NCBI RefSeq assembly: GCF_029868385.1
Contig: NZ_JARWNX010000056.1
Coordinates: 1 to 64,000, forward strand
Reading direction: 5' to 3'
Length of the DNA stretch: 64,000 bases
From: Nocardia cyriacigeorgica
GTDB lineage: Bacteria > Actinomycetota > Actinomycetes > Mycobacteriales > Mycobacteriaceae
The translations under genes were made by a program, and so were the position numbers. Positions 47,863-54,811 of this stretch are shown piece after piece (position 1 is the first letter of the stretch; each line of letters starts with the position of its first letter). Below the pieces are notes generated by a model, which had not been told where the DNA came from, made no database searches, and was given only the letters and a program-made list of their open reading frames with translations.

Positions 47863-50073
47863 TCACTTCAGATCGAACCGATCCGCATTCATCACCTTGT
47901 TCCACGCGGCGACGAAATCGGCGACGAACTTCGGCTTCGCGTCATCGGTGGCATACACCTCCGCCAACGCGCGCAGCTGCGAATTCGACCCGAACACCAG
48001 ATCCACGCGACTCGCGGTCCACTTCGGTGCACCCGAGACCCGATCGGTACCCACATAGCTGCCGTCATCGGCGGGCGACGACTCCCACTTCGTACCCATA
48101 TCCAGCAGATTCACGAAGAAATCATTGGTCAGCGCACCGGGCGTGCCGAGCACACCCAGCTGCGACTGCTTGTAGTTCGCGCCGAGCATCCGCAAACCAC
48201 CGACCAGCACCGCCATCTCCGGGGCCGTCAAACCCAGCAGGTTCGCCTTATCGATCAGCAGATGCTCGGCCGAGAGCAGATTGCCCTTGCCGTAATAGTT
48301 GCGGAACCCATCGGCATTCGGTTCCAACACCGCGAACGACTCCACATCGGTCTGCTCCTGGGTGGCGTCGGTGCGGCCCGGCGTGAACGGCACCTGAACC
48401 TCGACCCCGGCGTTGGCGGCCGCCTTCTCGACCGCCGCGCACCCACCGAGCACCACCAGATCGGCGAACGACACCCGCTTGTCGCCACTCTGCCCGGAAT
48501 TGAACGACTCCTGGACACCCTCGAGCACACGCACCACCTGCGCCAGCTCATCGGGCTGGTTGACCTCCCAGCCGCGCTGCGGCTCCAACCGGATCCGACC
48601 GCCGTTCGCGCCGCCACGCTTATCGGTGCCACGGAACGACGACGCCGCCGCCCACGCCGTCGACACCAACTGCGCCACCGACAACCCCGACGACAGGACC
48701 CGCGCCTTCAATGCCGCGATATCGTCGGCATCGATCAGCGTATGAGACACCTGCGGCACCGGGTCCTGCCACAACTGCGGCTCCGGGATCCACGGACCCA
48801 GATACCGCGACACCGGCCCCATATCGCGGTGCAGCAGCTTGTACCAGGCCTTCGCGAACTCCTCGGTCAACTCCTCCGGATGCTCCAACCAACGACGCGT
48901 GATCCGCTCGTACACCGGATCCAGCCGCAACGACAGATCCGTCGTCAACATCACCGGCGGATGCGACTTCGACGCATCATGCGCATCGGGCACCGCATCA
49001 GCGGAGGCGCCATCCTTCGGAATCCACTGCCACGCACCGGCCGGGCTCTTCGTCATCTCCCATTCATGCCCGTACAGAGTCTCCAGGAAAGTGTTGTCCC
49101 ACTTCGTCGGCGTCGGCGTCCACGTCCCCTCCAAACCACTGGTGATCGCATCAGCACCGACCCCGGACCCGAAACTGCTCTTCCAGCCCAGCCCCTGATT
49201 CTCCAGCGGCGCCCCCTCCGGTTCGGGACCGACATTCCCCTCCGCCGGACCCGCACCATGGGTCTTACCGAAGGTGTGGCCACCCGCGATCAACGCCGCG
49301 GTCTCCACATCGTTCATCGCCATCCGGCCGAACGTCTCCCGGATATCACGCGCGGCCGCGATCGGATCGGGAACACCGTTGGGGCCCTCCGGATTCACAT
49401 AGATCAAACCCATCTGCACCGCCGCATACGGTTTGGCCAGATCACGGTCACCGCTGTAGCGCTCATCGCCGAGCCAGGTGTCCTCCGGCCCCCAGAACAC
49501 CTGATCGGGCTCCCAGACGTCCTCACGACCGAACGCGAAACCGAACGTCTGAAAACCCATCGACTCCAACGCACAATTACCGGCGAACACCAGCAGATCC
49601 GCCCACGACAACGCGCGACCGTACTTCTGCTTGATCGGCCACAACAACCGCCGCGCCTTGTCCAGACTCGCGTTATCGGGCCAACTGTTCAACGGCGCGA
49701 AACGCTGCGCCCCCTCACCACCGCCGCCGCGCCCATCAGCGATCCGGTAGGTGCCCGCCGCATGCCAGCTCATCCGGATGAACAACGGACCATAGTGGCC
49801 GTAATCGGCCGGCCACCAATCCTGAGACGTCGTCATCACCTCGAAGACATCCCGTTTCAACGCCTCCACATCCAGCGACGCGAACTCGCGCGCATAGTCG
49901 AAATCGGCGCCGAACGGATTCGACAACTCCGAATGCTGGTGCAGGACGGTCAGATCCACCTGATCCGGCCACCAATCCCGATTCGACCGCGGCCGACCCG
50001 TCTTGGGTGTAGGGGAGGGGATGACCGGATTCTCGCTCTCGCTGGTACTCGCAGTGTTGTCCTTGTCTGGCAC
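47863..50073 (-). CDS. katG: catalase-peroxidase KatG
   Basis: A full-length 736-residue bifunctional heme enzyme that degrades hydrogen peroxide and activates isoniazid in mycobacteria. Distal site: MSWHAAGTYR (Arg, Trp, His). Proximal heme ligand: GGHTFGKTHGAG. The Met-Tyr-Trp adduct partners are present in MGLIYVNPEG and GRMAMNDVET. The isoniazid-relevant serine is kept in GADAITSGLEGTW. The C-terminal catalase-like half is complete. GTG 50073 is preceded by AAAGGA. It is the second gene of a furA-katG operon with a 36-bp gap and ends at a hairpin terminator. Confidence 0.96.
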   Translation of the reverse strand: MPDKDNTASTSESENPVIPSPTPKTGRPRSNRDWWPDQVDLTVLHQHSELSNPFGADFDYAREFASLDVEALKRDVFEVMTTSQDWWPADYGHYGPLFIRMSWHAAGTYRIADGRGGGGEGAQRFAPLNSWPDNASLDKARRLLWPIKQKYGRALSWADLLVFAGNCALESMGFQTFGFAFGREDVWEPDQVFWGPEDTWLGDERYSGDRDLAKPYAAVQMGLIYVNPEGPNGVPDPIAAARDIRETFGRMAMNDVETAALIAGGHTFGKTHGAGPAEGNVGPEPEGAPLENQGLGWKSSFGSGVGADAITSGLEGTWTPTPTKWDNTFLETLYGHEWEMTKSPAGAWQWIPKDGASADAVPDAHDASKSHPPVMLTTDLSLRLDPVYERITRRWLEHPEELTEEFAKAWYKLLHRDMGPVSRYLGPWIPEPQLWQDPVPQVSHTLIDADDIAALKARVLSSGLSVAQLVSTAWAAASSFRGTDKRGGANGGRIRLEPQRGWEVNQPDELAQVVRVLEGVQESFNSGQSGDKRVSFADLVVLGGCAAVEKAAANAGVEVQVPFTPGRTDATQEQTDVESFAVLEPNADGFRNYYGKGNLLSAEHLLIDKANLLGLTAPEMAVLVGGLRMLGANYKQSQLGVLGTPGALTNDFFVNLLDMGTKWESSPADDGSYVGTDRVSGAPKWTASRVDLVFGSNSQLRALAEVYATDDAKPKFVADFVAAWNKVMNADRFDLK

Positions 50074-50109
50074 GACGTTCCTTTCGGGAAGGGGTGAATC
50101 GGGCTGTGA

Positions 50110-50553
50110 TCACCGGTGTGTGGGCAGGGGAGGCGATGACGAGCAATCGGGGCACACACCCCAATAGATGACCTCGGCCTCATCGAGCACGAAACCGTTG
50201 TCGTCGGACGCGGTCAGGCACGGTGCTGCACCGACAGCACACTCCACATCGGCGATCGCACCGCACGACCGGCACACGAGGTGATGGTGGTTGTCACCCA
50301 CCCGCGTCTCATAACGCGCCACCGACCCCATCGGCTGGATCCGCCGCAACAGACCCGCGCCCGTCAACGCACGCAACACGTCGTAGACGGCCTGATGCGA
50401 CACCGAACCGAGCATCTCGCGCACCAAGCCGAGGATCGAATCGGTATCGGCATGCGGATGGCGGTGCACCACATGCAGCACGGCCACCCGCGCAGCCGTC
50501 ACCCGCAACGACGCCCCGCGAAGCATCCGCTCGAAGTCCGAGGTGGTGGACAC
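50110..50553 (-). CDS. furA: Fur family regulator FurA
   Basis: A 147-residue Fur protein. HTH region: LRGASLRVTAARVAVLHVVH, SVSHQAVYDVLRALTGAGLL. Zinc site: HHHLVCRSCGAIADVEC, with CPDC near the C-terminus. In mycobacteria FurA represses its own operon including katG and responds to oxidative stress and iron. CATACT lies about 8 nt before GTG 50553 without a Shine-Dalgarno, matching the leaderless furA transcripts known from mycobacteria. Upstream in-frame codons to 50598 are therefore excluded. Confidence 0.9.
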   Translation of the reverse strand: MSTTSDFERMLRGASLRVTAARVAVLHVVHRHPHADTDSILGLVREMLGSVSHQAVYDVLRALTGAGLLRRIQPMGSVARYETRVGDNHHHLVCRSCGAIADVECAVGAAPCLTASDDNGFVLDEAEVIYWGVCPDCSSSPPLPTHR

Positions 50554-51091
50554 GTTCCGAAGTATGACCCATTCAAGTGTCGGCCGGGACCGGTTCACGA
50601 AACCCGCCCACGACGCTCAACGACTCACCACGATCTCCCGCTCCACCCGCGACAACTTCTACCGACCGCACCATGTCACACGAATCGACCCCGCCACGTC
50701 GTATACCGCCTGACCGACGAGGACCTCGGCTGAGTGGCAACCTCTGCGCCCGAAACCGGGCGCGGGGAGGGTGCGCGCCCAGCCGGTCGCGGGAACAGCG
50801 AGGCACGAAACCGAGTAGACGACTACTCACGGCGGTGCGGCACCGATGTCCGACACTGAATGGACAGACCCCTCCGTCTGACACCATGAAGGTCCCGACC
50901 ACCGGCGCGACCAGCGTCATCGACCCCGCATTCGCCTCCGGTCCGCGTTTCCGCACAGGCGACAGACCTTCGGCGGCACGTCCGACTGACTGGACCGTGG
51001 CTCGGCGTACAGGAAAGCTGGACGGCAAGTCGACGTAGACAGCGGCAGCTACGGCGACGGGCTCCGACAGCAACGAAAGGTAGGGGAGGAC
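50554..51091. other. intergenic stretch, no convincing gene
   Basis: It holds the furA promoter at its left end. A 50-codon frame from ATG 50886 lacks a ribosome binding site and family match, and long minus-strand frames here are low-complexity shadows. Confidence 0.4.
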
Positions 51092-51184
51092 ATGGTCGAC
51101 ATGCGCCGCTGCGCGACTCTTCGATATGTGGATCCGGACGACAATCGCGATTCCGGCCAGCGATATCGCGCTCCGGAAAAGTGA
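51092..51184 (+). CDS. possible 30-aa upstream ORF before the SDR gene
   Basis: GGGGAGGAC directly precedes ATG 51092. The frame (MVDMRRCATLRYVDPDDNRD and ten more residues) stops at 51182-51184, where the TGA merges with the GAGGAG Shine-Dalgarno of the SDR gene. This arrangement suggests a short upstream ORF that couples to or tunes SDR translation. Confidence 0.35.
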   Translation: MVDMRRCATLRYVDPDDNRDSGQRYRAPEK

Positions 51185-51194
51185 GGAGACCCCC

Positions 51195-51989
51195 ATGCAC
51201 GTCCATGGTGCGACAGCCCTGGTGACAGGCGCTGCCGGTGGACTCGGCGGCGCCATCGCCCGCGCCCTGCACGCAGGCGGCGCCCGTCTCATCCTCACCG
51301 GCAGACGGGCATCCGCGCTCGAGGCACTGGCCGCTGAGGTGAACGGTGCCGAGATCATCGTCTGCGATCTCGCCGACCGTCGACAGCTCACCACGCTCAT
51401 CGACCGCGTGACCGGCATCGACATCGTGGTTGCCAACGCAGCACTCGCCGCAGCCGGAAGGATCGAGGATTTCACCACCGAAGAACTGGACCGGGCGCTC
51501 GAGGTGAACCTGCGCACCCCGATCCTGATGACCCGCCAGCTCCTACCGGACATGGTGCGGCGGCGCCGTGGCCACTTCGTCTACATCGCCTCGATCGCTG
51601 GAAAGATCCCCACGGCCCGCCTACCCGTGTACTCGGCCACCAAATACGGGTTGCGCGGATTCTCCGCCTCGCTGCGCCAAGACCTGCACGGCACCGGCGT
51701 CAGCGCATCGGTGATCTTCCCCGCCTCCGTCACCGACGCGGGCATGCTCGCCGACGCCCACCTAGGACCAGCACCGGGCTCCAAAGGAACGTCGGCCGCC
51801 GCGGTCGGCCGCGCCGTGGTCACTGCCATCGACAACGACCGAGCCGAAATCGATGTCGCCGACACATCGGTCCGAATCGCCGCCAAACTCGCAGGCCTCG
51901 CCCCAGGCCTCATGGCCCGCCTGACCCAACGCAAAGACGCCATCACCTACGCCGAACAGCTGAGCCACGGCCTGCGACACCTTCGCTGA
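51195..51989 (+). CDS. short-chain dehydrogenase/reductase
   Basis: A 264-residue classical SDR. Cofactor motif: ALVTGAAGGLGGAIARALHA. NNAG variant: VVANAALAAAG. Catalytic Ser in FVYIASIAGKIP, and YxxxK in PVYSATKYGLRGFSASL. The C-terminal segment resembles short-chain reductases acting on keto groups of lipids or secondary alcohols; the substrate is unknown. GAGGAG lies 7 nt before ATG 51195. It converges with the IclR gene. Confidence 0.87.
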   Translation: MHVHGATALVTGAAGGLGGAIARALHAGGARLILTGRRASALEALAAEVNGAEIIVCDLADRRQLTTLIDRVTGIDIVVANAALAAAGRIEDFTTEELDRALEVNLRTPILMTRQLLPDMVRRRRGHFVYIASIAGKIPTARLPVYSATKYGLRGFSASLRQDLHGTGVSASVIFPASVTDAGMLADAHLGPAPGSKGTSAAAVGRAVVTAIDNDRAEIDVADTSVRIAAKLAGLAPGLMARLTQRKDAITYAEQLSHGLRHLR

Positions 51990-52030
51990 GCCAACACCGC
52001 GCGACGCCGCCCGCGCACTCCGCGGTCGAG

Positions 52031-53002
52031 TCATCGGCCGCCGAGGGCGGCCGTCGCGGCCTTCGCCGAGCGCATGGTGGCTCTGGCCCATTCCTTGCAT
52101 TGCGCGACTGTGGCATCCACGCGTTCAGGAATAACGGTAAGGGTGTACTGCTGCGCTCCGTGCCGATCGAAGATGGGCGCGCTGATATTGGCGACCGGGA
52201 GAGTGGCGGCATCGTCGGCTGGCATCATGATCACGTACTCCGACCAGTCCACGGGCGGGAAGCTTCGCAGAAGCTCGTCGATGATCTGCTGCGGCATTTC
52301 CGAGGTCAACAGGCTCGCCAGCACGATATTCGACGGGGTTGTCGCGGTGAGACGTTGGACGATGTAGCCATGTTCGCGCCCGGCCTCGATGATGGTCCGA
52401 GGTTCCTCATCACCTGCCGCCAGGCGAACCAGCGGTGGTCGGTTCAGCCAGGCGCTCACGACGCTGTCGTGCTCCCACGCAATGTTCACCAGCCCGATCG
52501 GGGGCACCAGCTCGATCCTTGTTGCGATGAGGTCGCGACGGTCGCCGACGGTGGCAGAGCCCAGTCTGTCGACGATCACGATGTGTCCTTGGTGAGTGGC
52601 GCTGAGGACGCAGCTCATACCGAGGCGATCATGTAACTCGGCCATGAAGGGGCGGACGAGGTCGAGGTTGGCGAGGCCGGATTCAGCGGCCGCGCCGAGT
52701 CGCATCAGCGCCGGCCCCAGCCCGTACGACTTCGCCTCGTCTCGGGTCACGAAGTCCGCATCCGCCAGTGCCGTGAGGATGTTCAGGCAGGTGGGTTTGT
52801 TCAGGCCGAGACCTGCCGCGACCTGCGTGAGCGTGAGCCTCTCGTCGGGCGTGTCCGCCAACAGATTGAGGATCTGGACGACCCGATCGGTGGGCGGCGA
52901 CGTCCGTTCGGCCGAGGGCCGATGGTCCGCTTCGGTGGCACCGACTCTTGATTCGGCGCGTTGGGTGTGTTTAGGATCACCCATATTATCTGAATCCTTC
53001 AT
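52031..53002 (-). CDS. IclR family transcriptional regulator
   Basis: A 323-residue regulator. Winged helix: DRVVQILNLLADTPDERLTL, TQVAAGLGLNKPTCLNILTA, LADADFVTRDEAKSYGLGPA. The effector domain (about 110-300) includes GHIVIVDRLGSATVGDRRDL and TIIEAGREHGYIVQRLTATT. The first 35 residues are hydrophilic and variable, so the internal ATG at 52984 is an alternative start. It diverges from the flavin oxidoreductase at 53098, its likely target, with a small dyad at its 5' end. Confidence 0.85.
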   Translation of the reverse strand: MKDSDNMGDPKHTQRAESRVGATEADHRPSAERTSPPTDRVVQILNLLADTPDERLTLTQVAAGLGLNKPTCLNILTALADADFVTRDEAKSYGLGPALMRLGAAAESGLANLDLVRPFMAELHDRLGMSCVLSATHQGHIVIVDRLGSATVGDRRDLIATRIELVPPIGLVNIAWEHDSVVSAWLNRPPLVRLAAGDEEPRTIIEAGREHGYIVQRLTATTPSNIVLASLLTSEMPQQIIDELLRSFPPVDWSEYVIMMPADDAATLPVANISAPIFDRHGAQQYTLTVIPERVDATVAQCKEWARATMRSAKAATAALGGR

Positions 53003-53005
53003 TCA
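52991..53005. promoter_or_regulatory. dyad TGAAT-CCTTC-ATTCA at the IclR start
   Basis: Five-base perfect arms overlapping ATG 53002 in an AT-rich part of the divergent region; a candidate IclR autoregulatory site. Confidence 0.4.
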
Positions 53006-53097
53006 AATATTTTAACTCGCTGAGAAGGTGGGGGATCGTCACCCCAGGACCGGGACCATCCCTCCACTCACAGACCGCAAAGAAGAGGAACAGAGTC

Positions 53098-54273
53098 GTG
53101 AACACCCCTGATGTACTGGCGCCGGCGAAACTCGGGCCGATCACGCTGCGTAATCGGATCATCAAGTCGGCCACGTTCGAGGGCAAGACCCCGAACGCGC
53201 TGGTGACAGACGAGCTCATCGAGTTCCATCGGCGGCCCGCCGCCGGCGGGGTTGGCATGTCCACCGTCGCGTACTGCGCGGTAGCGCCGGAGGGGCGCAC
53301 CGAGCACGGCCAGTTGTGGATGCGGCCAGAGGTCATGCCTGGTCTGCGCCGGCTCACCGACGCGATCCACGCCGAGGGAGCGGCGGCGTCCGCGCAGCTC
53401 GGACACGCCGGTCCGGTGGCGAACGAGAAGTCCACCGGCTACCCGGCGCTGGCGCCGTCGCGCTCGTTCAACCCGTTGAGCATGCGGATGATCCGGTCCG
53501 CGTCCACCGACGACATCGCCCGGATCACCGCGGCGCACGGCACTGCGGCACAGATGGCCGTGGACGCCGGGTTCGACGCAGTCGAGATCCACTTCGGACA
53601 CAACTACTTCGCGAGCTCGTTCCTCAGCCCGAAACTCAACAAGCGCAACGACTCCTTCGGCGGTGCACTGGAGAACCGGGCCCGGGTGGTGCTCGACACC
53701 GCGCGCGCCGTGCGCGAGGCGGTCGGAGACAAGATCGCGATCCTGGCGAAGCTGAACATGGACGACGGTGTGCCCGGCGGGTTCTGGGTGGACGAGGCGA
53801 TCCAGGTGGCGCAGTGGCTCGAGACCGACGGCAGCGTCGATGCGCTGGAGCTGACGATGGGCAGCTCGCTGCTCAACCCGATGTACCTGTTCAAGGGCGA
53901 CGCCCCGATCCGCGAGTTCGCCGCCGCGATGCCCCAGCCGGTCCGGTTGGGCGTGCAATTGGTAGGCAAGCACATGATCCACGCCTACCCGTACCGCGAT
54001 CTGTTCATGCTCGAACAGGCCAGACAGATCCGGGCCGCGGTCGACTTGCCACTGGTGCTGCTCGGCGGTGTCACCGACAAGGCGGGGATGGACACCGCGA
54101 TGGCCGAGGGCTTCGAGTTCGTGGCGATGGCGCGGGCATTACTGCGTGAGCCCGACCTGATCAACAGGATCGCGGAGGATTCGCATACGAAGTCCCTGTG
54201 CATCCACTGCAACAAGTGCATGCCGACCATCTTCTCCGGCGCACGCTGCGTCCTCGTAGAACGAGCCAGCTGA
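53098..54273 (+). CDS. old yellow enzyme-like NADH:flavin oxidoreductase
   Basis: A 391-residue TIM-barrel flavoprotein. It begins with the FMN-binding strand LGPITLRNRIIKSATFEGKT and has SAQLGHAGP, then the active-site AVEIHFGHNYFASSFLSPKL and NKRNDSFGGALENRARVVLD. C-terminal strand LVLLGGVTDKAGMDTAMAEG leads to a cysteine cluster CIHCNKCMPTIFSGARC. OYE relatives with the cluster usually bind 4Fe-4S and continue into a second domain; here the protein ends just after it. Enoate or enone reduction is likely. GTG 53098 follows AAGAGGAA. It diverges from IclR. Confidence 0.85.
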   Translation: MNTPDVLAPAKLGPITLRNRIIKSATFEGKTPNALVTDELIEFHRRPAAGGVGMSTVAYCAVAPEGRTEHGQLWMRPEVMPGLRRLTDAIHAEGAAASAQLGHAGPVANEKSTGYPALAPSRSFNPLSMRMIRSASTDDIARITAAHGTAAQMAVDAGFDAVEIHFGHNYFASSFLSPKLNKRNDSFGGALENRARVVLDTARAVREAVGDKIAILAKLNMDDGVPGGFWVDEAIQVAQWLETDGSVDALELTMGSSLLNPMYLFKGDAPIREFAAAMPQPVRLGVQLVGKHMIHAYPYRDLFMLEQARQIRAAVDLPLVLLGGVTDKAGMDTAMAEGFEFVAMARALLREPDLINRIAEDSHTKSLCIHCNKCMPTIFSGARCVLVERAS

Positions 54274-54351
54274 GGGAACGGCCACGACATCTACGCCACG
54301 GCAGCTCGACGCATAGCCCTGGGGTGGCTTCGGAGGCCTCGGCGACAAAGT

Positions 54352-54379
54352 AATTGACATAATGTTGATTATCGGTAGT
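54352..54379 (-). other. dif: dif-like XerC/XerD recombination site
   Basis: The minus strand matches, at 24 of 28 positions, the actinobacterial dif consensus as I recall it (TTSRCCGATAATVNACATTATGTCAAGT). The core CCGATAAT and ACATTATGTCAA are exact; the differences are at positions 1-3 and 27. The stretch also contains TTGACA and TAGTAAT on the plus strand, so a promoter reading is possible, but no good gene follows it. Confidence 0.5.
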
Positions 54380-54553
54380 AATAAGGCGCCGGTGGGAAGG
54401 GGTCGTTACCCGGACTCGGCGGGTGTCGATGCAGCATTTGGGCAGGCCGGGCTGAGGCTCTGAGGTGCGGTCGGCACGTCTGGGGATTCGGCAGTCGGTG
54501 CGAGTGCGCACGGGCTGCGGCCCGAAGGTCGACCGTGCCATTCTGCGTCAGCG
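54380..54553. other. non-coding stretch, nothing recognised
   Basis: No gene is supported between the dif-like site and the small minus-strand frame ending at 54554. Composition is GC-rich without clear codon structure. Confidence 0.35.
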
Positions 54554-54754
54554 TTATGTCAGGTGGGTCGTCGTTGAGCTGTGATTCGGATTGTCTGGCA
54601 TTTGCCTGTCGGCCGTTGCGGGGTCCGGGCGCCGTCTCATCCGATGCCGGGCAGCGGGCGGTGCCGTGAGTGGACCGCCCAGGAGGTGCTCGCGTGGGAT
54701 GTGGTTGTCGTGAGAAGTCGGTGCTGCATCATCGACAGCACTCCCCTCATGCAT
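54554..54754 (-). CDS. possible 66-aa protein with SD inside a palindrome
   Basis: ATG 54754 is preceded at 7 nt by GAAGGAGGG, an excellent ribosome binding site. The hydrophilic product starts MHEGSAVDDAAPTSHDNHIP and matches nothing I know. The Shine-Dalgarno lies in one arm of the 41-bp palindrome, so it would be base-paired in a transcript reading through from the UvrA-like gene. Confidence 0.3.
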   Translation of the reverse strand: MHEGSAVDDAAPTSHDNHIPREHLLGGPLTAPPAARHRMRRRPDPATADRQMPDNPNHSSTTTHLT

Positions 54755-54760
54755 CGACTT

Positions 54761-54801
54761 ACCCTCCTTCAATACGTCACAGTGACGTATTGAAGGAGGG
54801 T
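54761..54801. terminator. perfect 41-bp palindrome (20-bp arms)
   Basis: ACCCTCCTTCAATACGTCAC (54761-54780) is repeated exactly as its reverse complement (54782-54801) around a single A. It begins 10 nt past the stop of the UvrA-like gene and may terminate it. The symmetry is also operator-like, and both arms carry AAGGAGG when read outward. Confidence 0.6.
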
Positions 54802-54811
54802 GTTGGCAACC

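Noticed and set aside
48262..50097. 611-codon plus-strand frame antisense to katG
   Set aside because: Arg/His/Pro-rich shadow of a fully conserved katG.
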